From a virus: a DNA stretch of 64,000 nt. Of the stretch, positions 56,763-64,000 are shown piece by piece. Location of the stretch: positions 1 to 64,000 of IMG/VR virus record IMGVR_UViG_3300044527_000952. One strand, given 5' to 3'. Numbering within the stretch: position 1 is the stretch's first letter; each line of letters opens with the position of its first letter. The notes under the pieces were generated by a model. The model made no database searches. It was not told where the DNA came from and was given only the letters and a program-made list of their open reading frames with translations. The position numbers and the translations under genes are program-made.

Positions 56763-57155
56763 ATGGCTTACGTTTCCCAAGAAAAGAAGCAAAACCTCGC
56801 AGTTGCCATCAAAACCGTTCTTAAGAAATACGGTGTAAAAGCCACGTTAGGTGTGCATTATCACAGCACGTTAGTTCTTAATATTAAGTCTAGTAAGATT
56901 GACTTTCTAGGTAACTTTAACGAAACATGCAAGCAAAGTCTAAAAGCTGACCGTGATTACCTTGACGTAAACCCTTATTGGTTCCAAGAACACTTTAGCG
57001 GTGTTGCAAAAGAGTTTCTTACTGAAGTAACACAAGCGATGTACGGTCCTGATTACTACGATGAAAGCGATGCCCAAATTGATTACTTCAATTGCTCGCA
57101 CTATATTCGGGTAAATATCGGTAAGTGGAACAAACCCTATGTTCTAGAGCAGTAA
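56763..57155 (+). CDS. Hypothetical protein of LPD29-like type
   Basis: 130 residues. K-Y-G-V-K-A-T-L-G-V-H-Y-H-S-T-L-V-L and D-Y-F-N-C-S-H-Y-I-R-V-N-I-G match the layout of large-polyvalent-protein domain 29 small proteins by recall. AGGAG before the start. Weak assignment. Confidence 0.55.
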   Translation: MAYVSQEKKQNLAVAIKTVLKKYGVKATLGVHYHSTLVLNIKSSKIDFLGNFNETCKQSLKADRDYLDVNPYWFQEHFSGVAKEFLTEVTQAMYGPDYYDESDAQIDYFNCSHYIRVNIGKWNKPYVLEQ

Positions 57156-57173
57156 ATACAAATTTTAACCACC

Positions 57174-57193
57174 ATGGGGCGTAATGCCCCTAT
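57174..57193 (+). terminator. Weak hairpin
   Basis: GGGGC-GTAAT-GCCCC (5 bp) followed by an AT-rich stretch, not a clear T run. Confidence 0.4.
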
Positions 57194-57210
57194 AATTTTA
57201 TGAGGATATT

Positions 57211-57426
57211 ATGGAAGAAAATACAACATCAAATGCATTGCCACCTTTTGTTAGCAGATTTATTCGTGATGAAGAAGGTAAGTTAAATATTGATCCTGAG
57301 TGCAAAATTCTAGCTGAGAAACATTATTGGAAAGATCGCCCTGCTTATAGTAAAGATGATCGTAGGGTGATGATTGGTCGCTATGATGAAAACGGTAATT
57401 TAATCCCATTTAAAAATACACGATAA
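57211..57426 (+). CDS. Hypothetical protein
   Basis: 71 residues. P-F-V-S-R-F-I-R-D-E-E-G-K, W-K-D-R-P-A-Y-S-K-D-D. GAGGAT precedes the start. Not recognised. Confidence 0.55.
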   Translation: MEENTTSNALPPFVSRFIRDEEGKLNIDPECKILAEKHYWKDRPAYSKDDRRVMIGRYDENGNLIPFKNTR

Positions 57427-57428
57427 TC

Positions 57429-57779
57429 ATGGCAGGATATAATTTAATCCAAGAAATACGTAGGCTTGAAGAAGATTGTGAGCGTCTTGGTCTAATGATG
57501 TGTCACGCACAGCATTTTTATAATGAATTTGGTGATGTAGTTGCAGTAAAACCAAAAGATGATGAAGCATTACCTTTGTATTCACGTGATGCTGAAGTTT
57601 TTATTGGAACCATAAAAGATTTACAAATGTGGTTACGTGGTATAGAATGGGCACGTGGTTATGATGGTATGATATTTGGTAAAAACCATGATAAAAACCG
57701 CACAAATAAAGAAGAAAAGTATCGTGCAGGTCAAACATTTAAACGATTAGTAGAAGGAAAAGAAAGTGATAAACCTTGA
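57429..57779 (+). CDS. Hypothetical protein
   Basis: 116 residues starting 2 nt after the previous stop and overlapping the next. R-R-L-E-E-D-C-E-R-L-G-L and W-L-R-G-I-E-W-A-R-G-Y-D. Not recognised. Confidence 0.55.
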   Translation: MAGYNLIQEIRRLEEDCERLGLMMCHAQHFYNEFGDVVAVKPKDDEALPLYSRDAEVFIGTIKDLQMWLRGIEWARGYDGMIFGKNHDKNRTNKEEKYRAGQTFKRLVEGKESDKP

Positions 57780-58281
57780 AGATTACATGAAAGCAATTAA
57801 TTACAGAATATCTGAGGGTACAGAATACCTTTGGAAATGTTTTGGTGACAACCCATTTACCCTATCATATTGGGATAATGATCATGATGGAGTAAGTGCT
57901 GATATTACTTTTGACACACAAACACAAGAGGTATATTACGCCACTGTACATGATTACGCAAAAAGACGGTCATATCGTTTGATCAATCCTGATTACGTTG
58001 AAGCATATCGTCAAGAATGTAAAGATAAAAATGTAGTTGAGAATAATGCTTATGATGAAGTTAATTATGTTACGTTAGAAACTGATGAGGACTTTATTGA
58101 AAAACTTACTGCTATTGTAAATAAACAACCATACAATACCAAAGTGCAAGTACCACTTGAATTAGATAAAGAAGAAATGTATAATCTAATGAGTTTAGCC
58201 CATGAGCGTGACATAACGCTAAACCAACTAGTGGAAAACATGTTATGGGAAGCTATCAACAACCACAAAACTAAGGTGTAA
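57766..58281 (+). CDS. Protein with C-terminal ribbon-helix-helix-like domain
   Basis: 171 residues with a GTG start and AAGGA upstream. The C-terminal about 40 residues (V-P-L-E-L-D-K-E-E-M-Y-N-L-M, I-T-L-N-Q-L-V-E-N-M-L-W-E-A-I) have the strand-helix-helix pattern of Arc/CopG DNA-binding domains. The N-terminal part is unknown. Possible early regulator. Confidence 0.6.
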   Translation: MINLEDYMKAINYRISEGTEYLWKCFGDNPFTLSYWDNDHDGVSADITFDTQTQEVYYATVHDYAKRRSYRLINPDYVEAYRQECKDKNVVENNAYDEVNYVTLETDEDFIEKLTAIVNKQPYNTKVQVPLELDKEEMYNLMSLAHERDITLNQLVENMLWEAINNHKTKV

Positions 58282-58283
58282 TT

Positions 58284-59627
58284 ATGCTTGAATCATGGAT
58301 CTATAAGCTGAACGAGAGTAATAGTCGGTTACATAAAGAATCAGTTATACAAGAAGTTTTAAATTTAGCTACGCTAGGTGATGAAAATTGTAAACACTTT
58401 CTTAAATTTGTATACTTTGCTTATGATCCATTTACCACTTTTGGTGTAAAAGCTGTAGAACCAACTGTTGGTATTATCAATGCTGAAAACCCATGGCAAG
58501 ACTTTAGCTCATTGTTAATAGAATTAGCTTTACGTACTTTAACAGGTAATGCTGCACATGATGCTATTGAAGCTATGAGCGTAAGATTTAATAGCCCAAC
58601 ATGGAATGATTTCTGTATCAATGTGATTGGCAAAGATTTACGTTGTGGTATATCTGATAAAACTATCAACAAGATTTGTAAAAATACTGAATACGAAATA
58701 CCGATTTTTTCTTGCCAACTTGCCACTGATAGCGAAGGTCGCCCTGAAATGGTGGGTGTTAAACGTCTTGAACCTAAACTAGATGGTGTACGAGTATTAA
58801 TGGTTGTTATACCACCCTCTGACTATGATGATAAAATTGTCGTAACATGCTACAGTCGTAATGGTAAAGTATTCAATAATTTTACACACATTGAAGAAGA
58901 AGTAAAAAATAATTTTGTCCGTATGATTCGCCTAGCATCATCAAGTAATTTAAATACAGGATTTGTGCTTGATGGTGAAGTAATGGGTGAATCATTTCAA
59001 GACTTAATGCGACAAGCACGTAGAAAAGACAATGCTGATGCTAGCGATAGTGTGTTCCATGTATTTGATATTCTTCCGCTAGCAGATTTTAGGCGTGGAT
59101 ATTGGAACGCACAATTAAGCAAACGAATTAAGATCTTAGAAGATATGCGTCCTGCCCTAGAAAATATGCCACATGTCAAATTGTTGCCACATATTGTCGT
59201 TGATTTAGACATTGCTGAGGGTAAGGATCAACTAGAGCGTTATGCCAACGATTGTGTTGCACAAGGGTTTGAGGGCATTATGATTAAAAGTGTAGATGCT
59301 CCATATGAGTGCAAACGTAATAAATTTTGGTTAAAATGGAAACCAACCATTTCAGTAGATTTAGAGATTGTTGGGGTAGAAGCAGGTACAGGACGTAATA
59401 AAAATCGATTAGGCGCATTAATTTGCGAAGGTGAAGATCATGGAAAGCACATTGTGGTTAACGTTGGTAGTGGGTTTAGTGATGTTGATCGTGATGATTA
59501 TTGGGTAAACCGTAATGTGATTGTTGGTCGCACTGTAGAAATTCTTGCTGATGCAGTAACGCAAAATCAGGATGGTACACATTCATTGAGATTTCCAAGG
59601 TTTCTACGATTTAGGGATGATAAATGA
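58284..59627 (+). CDS. ATP-dependent DNA ligase
   Basis: 447 residues. Motif I is E-P-K165-L-D-G-V-R. Motifs F-V-L-D-G-E-V, Y-D-type F-H-V-F-D-I-L, Q-G-F-E-G-I-M-I-K and K-F-W-L-K-W-K-P are motifs III, IIIa, IV and V. Like T4 gp30 and other phage ATP ligases; seals nicks in replication and repair. Starts 2 nt after the previous stop. Confidence 0.9.
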   Translation: MLESWIYKLNESNSRLHKESVIQEVLNLATLGDENCKHFLKFVYFAYDPFTTFGVKAVEPTVGIINAENPWQDFSSLLIELALRTLTGNAAHDAIEAMSVRFNSPTWNDFCINVIGKDLRCGISDKTINKICKNTEYEIPIFSCQLATDSEGRPEMVGVKRLEPKLDGVRVLMVVIPPSDYDDKIVVTCYSRNGKVFNNFTHIEEEVKNNFVRMIRLASSSNLNTGFVLDGEVMGESFQDLMRQARRKDNADASDSVFHVFDILPLADFRRGYWNAQLSKRIKILEDMRPALENMPHVKLLPHIVVDLDIAEGKDQLERYANDCVAQGFEGIMIKSVDAPYECKRNKFWLKWKPTISVDLEIVGVEAGTGRNKNRLGALICEGEDHGKHIVVNVGSGFSDVDRDDYWVNRNVIVGRTVEILADAVTQNQDGTHSLRFPRFLRFRDDK

Positions 59628-59872
59628 TTGTCAATGTTTTTAATATTGATGAACCATGGGTGTTTAATTGGTTTACGTCATTATGTAAAGCACATGAATA
59701 TAAGTTCATTGTTAAATTAACATTAAAAGATTCATTAGCTATTAAAGTAAGTGATCGTTTAAATGAGTTATCCAAAATTACTAACTATAACTTTTATTTA
59801 AGTAATGAAAGTGATATTATGGTAGACATACCTGACGAGGAAATTACGTACATTAAATTGAAATATTCATAA
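59624..59872 (+). CDS. Small hypothetical protein
   Basis: 82 residues overlapping the ligase stop (ATGA). V-F-N-W-F-T-S-L-C-K-A-H-E-Y and I-M-V-D-I-P-D-E-E. Not recognised. Confidence 0.55.
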   Translation: MIVNVFNIDEPWVFNWFTSLCKAHEYKFIVKLTLKDSLAIKVSDRLNELSKITNYNFYLSNESDIMVDIPDEEITYIKLKYS

Positions 59873-59881
59873 AGGAAAAAT

Positions 59882-61075
59882 ATGGTTACTTTAGTTAAAC
59901 ATGAATGGCATAGTGTTGATAGTCAATTTGCCGTTGAGCTTGATATAGACTTGTTACAAGAAATTTATCCTGATAAGGATGAAGATGAACTACAATCAAT
60001 TCTTGATGCGGTAGAAGATGGCTCATATGATATTGATGAGCTTATTGAACATGCTTGGGATAATGATGTTGAAATTATGTGGGAACGCCAATATGATGAT
60101 TGGTATAGTGACCGCAAAGGTGGTTATGAAATTACATATGAATTAGGTGATGAAAATAGTTGGCATAGTGAACCTGAACCTCCTTCACCTACACATAAAT
60201 GCACCAAATGTCGTTGGAAAGGTAGCAAATACGAAACTAAAACTGAATTTTATAATGAAGATGGATCTATTCACACTGATGATGAACTAGAATTTCATCA
60301 CACAGGTGATGTATGCCCAATGTGCGATAGTGCGTTAGAACTTACCCCTGAAGGTGTTGAGCAAGAAGCCAAAATGCAAAAACTGTACCAAGAACTTGAT
60401 GATATTGAGTTGGATGATGATACTGAAGCTGAATCAGAATATCAACGTATACATCCCGCAGGTGAATATATTATCCGTATTTTTGGTCGTACCACTGAAG
60501 TTGGTGTTGGAAGAATTACTAAAGAACAATACGAACATTGGAGCATGGATGAACATGAATTAGACTTAGGTGCTGCTATTAATGAAGAATATGATTTCGA
60601 TGAAAATGAAACTCCTGAAGCTGCACGTTTTACTAGTAGTGGATACTATGAATTCAATGATGTAGCAGACTTTTATGGGATTGAAGAAGATTGTACGGTA
60701 GAAATTATTAATAGCGATGGTGAAACTATCTTTGAAGGTGAATTCTCTGAAATTTTTAATATCGGACATGGTGAAGAAGATTCAAGGGAAGAATGTTGTG
60801 AAGAAGTTGATGAATTGTATGCACATTCATACGGATCAGGTTACTTTCTTATGTACAAACAAGGTGGTAAAGGTGGGTCATATCAACATACATTAGTTGT
60901 TAATGAAGATTTAGACTTAGCTAAATTTAAAATTACCACGGTAGATGTTGATGGTACTAGTCATATTAAAGGTATTTTTTATGACAATGAACAGCTTGAT
61001 GATGAAGGTATTGATGAGGAGTACAATAATTGGAGAGGACAGTGGGCAGATTATTCTGTACATGAGGTAAAATAA
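59882..61075 (+). CDS. Acidic protein with central zinc ribbon
   Basis: 397 residues, strongly acidic. A zinc-ribbon candidate is C-T-K-C-R-W-K-G-S... C-P-M-C-D-S (about 107-145). F-G-R-T-T-E-V-G-V-G and N-I-G-H-G-E-E-D are in the C-terminal part. The stop overlaps the next start (ATAATG). AAAGGA before the start. No function known. Confidence 0.6.
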   Translation: MVTLVKHEWHSVDSQFAVELDIDLLQEIYPDKDEDELQSILDAVEDGSYDIDELIEHAWDNDVEIMWERQYDDWYSDRKGGYEITYELGDENSWHSEPEPPSPTHKCTKCRWKGSKYETKTEFYNEDGSIHTDDELEFHHTGDVCPMCDSALELTPEGVEQEAKMQKLYQELDDIELDDDTEAESEYQRIHPAGEYIIRIFGRTTEVGVGRITKEQYEHWSMDEHELDLGAAINEEYDFDENETPEAARFTSSGYYEFNDVADFYGIEEDCTVEIINSDGETIFEGEFSEIFNIGHGEEDSREECCEEVDELYAHSYGSGYFLMYKQGGKGGSYQHTLVVNEDLDLAKFKITTVDVDGTSHIKGIFYDNEQLDDEGIDEEYNNWRGQWADYSVHEVK

Positions 61076-62034
61076 TGTTTAAAAAATTTGTAATTGGTTT
61101 GTCTTTGGTTTTAAGTAGTATAACGTTTGCACAGGATAAATGGGTTCCATCATATACAGTAACGATGTTAAACCCATTTCCTGCAGGTGGGGTAACTGAC
61201 CAACAACTACGATATATTGCAACAAAATTATCTGAACGTTGGAAACAACCTGTCATTGTGCAAAATAGGTTAGGTGCTGCGGGAACATTAGCTGCAGCAT
61301 CACTGACCACTGCTAAGCCTGATGGACATACACTAGCTATTTTGACGGTGAATAGTTGGCGATATCCACACTATAATGAACTGTCATGGCACCCAATACG
61401 TGATTTTAAGTATGTGGTTGGTATGAATGCTTATACGTTGGGTATTATTGTTCGTGCTGATAGTCCATGGAAATCATTAGATGATTTGATTGCTGCGGGT
61501 AAAGCTGAACCTAATAAGTATAACTATGCTACCGTAGGAGTTGGGGGTGGTGGTCAACTTATGATGATAGAAATTGATAATACCACTAATGCTAAATTTA
61601 CTAACGTGCCTTATAAAGGTGGCACTGAATTTAACCAAGCATTACTAGCAGGTGAGGTACAATTTGTGGCTGATGCATCTAATTGGGCACCATTTGTTGA
61701 TAGTGGACAATTTAGGGCATTAGCGATGGCAACAGAAAAACGTGTTGCAAAGTATCCTAATGTGCCTACGTTAACTGAAAAAGGTATTAAAGTAATTGGT
61801 CAAAGTCCATATGGATTAGTTGCGCCAAAAGGTACACCTGATCATGTTGCACAAGCTATACATGATGCGGTTACTGATATTTTAAAAGAACCTGAAATGC
61901 AGGAATTGATGAAAAAGTTTGTATTAGTTCCATGGACTAAAACACCACAAGAATTTGAAGCATATGCTGCACAATATTTTCGTGATGTTAGACCATTATT
62001 AATCAAGGCAGGGTTAGTTAAAGATGCAAAATAA
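61075..62034 (+). CDS. TctC/Bug-type periplasmic solute-binding protein
   Basis: 319 residues. Signal peptide ends I-T-F-A-Q. Mature-part signatures are N-P-F-P-A-G-G-V-T-D, R-L-G-A-A-G-T-L-A-A, P-Y-K-G-G-T-E-F and F-G-L/Y-G-L-V-A-P-K-G-T. Bug proteins bind carboxylates or other small ligands and are expanded in Burkholderiales. No TctA/TctB membrane genes are here. Overlaps the nitroreductase gene. A bacterial-type metabolic gene in a phage. Confidence 0.88.
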   Translation: MFKKFVIGLSLVLSSITFAQDKWVPSYTVTMLNPFPAGGVTDQQLRYIATKLSERWKQPVIVQNRLGAAGTLAAASLTTAKPDGHTLAILTVNSWRYPHYNELSWHPIRDFKYVVGMNAYTLGIIVRADSPWKSLDDLIAAGKAEPNKYNYATVGVGGGGQLMMIEIDNTTNAKFTNVPYKGGTEFNQALLAGEVQFVADASNWAPFVDSGQFRALAMATEKRVAKYPNVPTLTEKGIKVIGQSPYGLVAPKGTPDHVAQAIHDAVTDILKEPEMQELMKKFVLVPWTKTPQEFEAYAAQYFRDVRPLLIKAGLVKDAK

Positions 62035-62713
62035 CTACCATACGGTAGTAGATGTTGTGATTGCTAGTAGGAAAAGTGTACGTGGGTTTACGGAGCAATC
62101 TGTTGACCCACAATTAATTAAACATATACTTACTGTAGCATCACGTAGCCCAAGTGGAACCAATATACAACCATGGAAAGTACATGTGTTAACAGGTAAT
62201 TTTCTAGTAGAATTTGGGCAAGGTGCGATGGAAACTTATGCTAATCCTGAGTTGATGGCTAAGCAACCTAAAAAACCATTTGACTACTATCCTACTGAGT
62301 GGTTTAGTCCATATATTGAACGTAGGCGTAAAGTAGGATATGATCTTTATGCAGTGTTAGGTATAGAGAAAAAAGACAAAGATGCTATGCAAACCCAACA
62401 TACCAAAAATTATAATTTTTTTGGTGCGCCTGTAGGATTAATTTTCACAATGAATCCAAAATTATCTATAGGATCGTTGTTAGACTTTGGTATGTTTATA
62501 CAAAGTATAATGATATCAGCACAATCTCATGGTTTGGCAACATGTCCACAAGCAGCATGGATTTTAATTCAAGGTTACATACGTGAAAAATTAAATTTAA
62601 ACGATGATCTTGTAATTTGTGGTATGGCTATGGGATATGAAAACCAACAAGAACTTGCCAACAAATTAACAACAGAGCGAGAAATAGTTGACAATTTTGC
62701 TCAATTTTATTGA
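62024..62713 (+). CDS. FMN-dependent nitroreductase
   Basis: 229 residues overlapping the TctC-type gene by 11 nt. R-K-S-V-R-G-F, S-R-S-P-S-G-T-N-I-Q-P-W are the FMN-binding N-terminal signature; C-terminal G-Y-I-R-E-K-L... V-I-C-G-M-A-M-G-Y. Reduces nitro or quinone compounds with NAD(P)H. Cotranscription with the solute-binding gene is likely. Confidence 0.85.
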   Translation: MQNNYHTVVDVVIASRKSVRGFTEQSVDPQLIKHILTVASRSPSGTNIQPWKVHVLTGNFLVEFGQGAMETYANPELMAKQPKKPFDYYPTEWFSPYIERRRKVGYDLYAVLGIEKKDKDAMQTQHTKNYNFFGAPVGLIFTMNPKLSIGSLLDFGMFIQSIMISAQSHGLATCPQAAWILIQGYIREKLNLNDDLVICGMAMGYENQQELANKLTTEREIVDNFAQFY

Positions 62714-62738
62714 CTCAACTCGGTAATTTTGATACAAT
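62710..62738 (+). promoter_or_regulatory. Sigma70-type promoter
   Basis: TTGACT, 17-bp spacer, TACAAT. The -35 overlaps the nitroreductase stop. Confidence 0.7.
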
Positions 62739-62762
62739 AGTATTATTCTTAAGGAGAATTTA

Positions 62763-63014
62763 ATGGGATCATTCAATCGTAAGATAGTTGAATCACTTGA
62801 TGTTTTGAATAAATTATTGGCACTTATATTTGTTGTTATGGCAGGTATAACATTTTTCGGTGAAATGTTTGATAACTTTTTACCTGCAGTTATGTCTGCA
62901 CTAGGTATTCTTATTGTTGGTATTGTCACATGTGGCTATACTGCAATTCTTATCAATGTTAATCAAAACATTGAAGCTATGCGTGATAAAATCAACCCCG
63001 CACCAAAGGAATAA
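62763..63014 (+). CDS. Small two-helix membrane protein
   Basis: 83 residues with two hydrophobic helices (L-L-A-L-I-F-V-V-M-A-G-I-T-F-F and V-M-S-A-L-G-I-L-I-V-G-I-V). AAGGAG before the start. Function unknown. Confidence 0.65.
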   Translation: MGSFNRKIVESLDVLNKLLALIFVVMAGITFFGEMFDNFLPAVMSALGILIVGIVTCGYTAILINVNQNIEAMRDKINPAPKE

Positions 63015-63016
63015 AA

Positions 63017-63259
63017 ATGCGTAATATATTAGGTTATATCGTATGGTCAGCTAGTCAATGGGAAAAAGAAACTTGGTTGGTTATTTTTTGTTTTGTAGTA
63101 GGTGTTTCTAGTTTAATTGTTCAGCAACCATTAATATTTTTTGCATGTATGGCTTTAGTTCCAATAATTGGTTTAGGTTATATGATTAAAGAAAAAGTAA
63201 CCAAGAGTTATATCAAATACAAACGTATTAAAGAAGCTAGTGAAGATTGTCCGTTATGA
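63017..63259 (+). CDS. Small membrane protein
   Basis: 80 residues, two hydrophobic segments (W-L-V-I-F-C-F-V-V-G-V-S-S-L and L-I-F-F-A-C-M-A-L-V-P-I-I-G-L) and a basic C-terminus. AAGGAA upstream. Overlaps the next start. Confidence 0.6.
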   Translation: MRNILGYIVWSASQWEKETWLVIFCFVVGVSSLIVQQPLIFFACMALVPIIGLGYMIKEKVTKSYIKYKRIKEASEDCPL

Positions 63260-63702
63260 GCGAAACTTATTATAAAAAAGTTGGGAGTAAGTATATACCT
63301 ATTTCTGAACATGATCCTAGTTTAGATCATGCCTTTAGTGAAGGATGCCATTTGGTCATCAGTCGCCCAGGCCACCATATCCGAAAGTACAACATAGACC
63401 CTGAATTTGCTCCATTAATTGCAGCAGCAACATTTGCACGTGAGGAGATTAGTAAATCATTGCGTAAAAGTTTGGAAATGCGTCCTAGTAAAGTTCCAAT
63501 TACTGAAGAACAAAATATTGCTTGGATAAGATTGTCTGAAGCTTTTGGAGAAGAATGTCATCCACTTCAATATCCTAGTATATACGAAGCAGTCGAGAGT
63601 GGATTAGCTGCACTTGTGTATGAAGCTGCACAAAAATTACAAAACCCCGCAGTAAAAGCAGCATACGATAATTTTATGATGGTTTATCAACTCACTAAAT
63701 GA
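63256..63702 (+). CDS. Conserved phage hypothetical protein
   Basis: 148 residues from ATG 63256 (a TTG at 63247 is rejected). V-I-S-R-P-G-H-H-I-R-K-Y-N-I-D-P-E and I-A-W-I-R-L-S-E-A-F-G. I recall related proteins in phages, function unknown. ATGA-coupled to the next gene. Confidence 0.6.
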   Translation: MSETYYKKVGSKYIPISEHDPSLDHAFSEGCHLVISRPGHHIRKYNIDPEFAPLIAAATFAREEISKSLRKSLEMRPSKVPITEEQNIAWIRLSEAFGEECHPLQYPSIYEAVESGLAALVYEAAQKLQNPAVKAAYDNFMMVYQLTK

Positions 63703-63902
63703 TGTCATTTTTATATAGAACTATAACTGTATGTGCGGTTGTTTTGTTTGCACGTAATGTTATATTGTTTTTAGATAAAACTTATGCGGATAAAGACATA
63801 CTTCCACCGCATGATTTGCGATATTATCATACGGATCACTCGGCACTTTGCGCCGATGGTATAAGAAAGTATGGTTATTGCAGTCAAAAAATCGATAAAT
63901 AA
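63699..63902 (+). CDS. Membrane-anchored small protein
   Basis: 67 residues: an N-terminal hydrophobic helix (T-V-C-A-V-V-L-F-A-R-N-V-I-L-F) and a soluble domain with two Cys. Not recognised. Confidence 0.55.
   Translation: MMSFLYRTITVCAVVLFARNVILFLDKTYADKDILPPHDLRYYHTDHSALCADGIRKYGYCSQKIDK
63894..63901 (+). promoter_or_regulatory. T4-type late promoter, leaderless
   Basis: GATAAATA overlaps the previous stop and ends 7 nt before ATG 63909. Confidence 0.4.
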
Positions 63903-63908
63903 TATTCT

Positions 63909-64000
63909 ATGCTCAAAGATTTTTTTACTTATAGTAGGTTTACGCTATTTGTTGCATTAGCCATTAGTGTTATTGCAGCGTATTATAGTATTATTGGATT
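63909..64000 (+). CDS. Partial membrane protein, cut by the window end
   Basis: The open frame runs from ATG 63909 through 30 codons to the window end with no stop. The peptide is a short N-terminus then a hydrophobic helix (F-T-L-F-V-A-L-A-I-S-V-I-A-A-Y-Y). The gene continues outside. Confidence 0.5.
   Translation, partial: MLKDFFTYSRFTLFVALAISVIAAYYSIIG

Noticed and set aside
57151-57158. AGTAAATA as a late promoter
   Set aside because: It overlaps a stop codon, has the non-consensus first bases and stands more than 50 nt before the next gene.

Overview
The window is AT-rich, tightly packed phage DNA. It carries T4-type hallmark genes: a gp32-like ssDNA-binding protein (47269), a UvsX recombinase (48548) with a probable UvsY partner (49860), a large terminase (41175), an ATP-dependent DNA ligase (58284), ThyX (31483) and a spanin pair (34562/35065). 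T4-type late promoters (octamer close to TATAAATA) stand in front of many genes between about 0.3 and 43 kb. I infer a large T4-like myovirus. The host is probably a Gram-negative betaproteobacterium (Burkholderiales type), because the window holds a Bug/TctC-type periplasmic protein, a betaproteobacterial-style porin, a BPSL0761-like small protein and a permuted two-piece tmRNA. The host assignment is inference.

Layout. 0-6.7 kb: five radical SAM genes with N-terminal Cys-rich (twitch-type) regions, plus the tail of a sixth gene cut by the window edge. 6.7-10.5 kb: a giant aromatic repeat protein. 10.5-17.5 kb: small genes, a spermidine-synthase-like protein, a BMP lipoprotein, the tmRNA, a probable virion protein, an SNase-like nuclease, a glycosyltransferase-like protein and a radical SAM/SPASM enzyme. 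17.5-21.2 kb (minus strand): a degenerate papain-like protein, two fibre-like proteins (one collagen-like), a coiled-coil protein and a LuxR-type regulator. 21.4-27 kb: a zeta-toxin-like kinase, AhpC, a GIY-YIG endonuclease, AhpD, a D-amino-acid dehydrogenase and a porin. 27-31.4 kb: a MoxR ATPase with a metallopeptidase/VWA partner. 31.4-35.8 kb: ThyX, a sugar epimerase, a DegT aminotransferase and spanins. 35.8-47.1 kb: head-associated proteins with capsid-targeting-like N-termini, a virion protein, terminase and a ligase-like/nucleotidyltransferase fusion. 47-64 kb: gp32, uvsX and a dense run of small early-type genes, then DNA ligase, a TctC-like protein, a nitroreductase and small membrane proteins.

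Regulation is readable. Late-type octamers dominate 0.3-43 kb. In at least 16 genes the octamer ends only 4-8 nt before the ATG (exactly 5 nt in 11 of them), which predicts leaderless late mRNAs. From 47 kb on, genes use sigma70-type TTGACA-N17-TATACT promoters, many sharing an ATATCC spacer element or a CCCTACAGG upstream repeat. The most notable items are the permuted tmRNA, the leaderless late promoters, the radical SAM/repeat-protein locus and the ligase-like/nucleotidyltransferase fusion.
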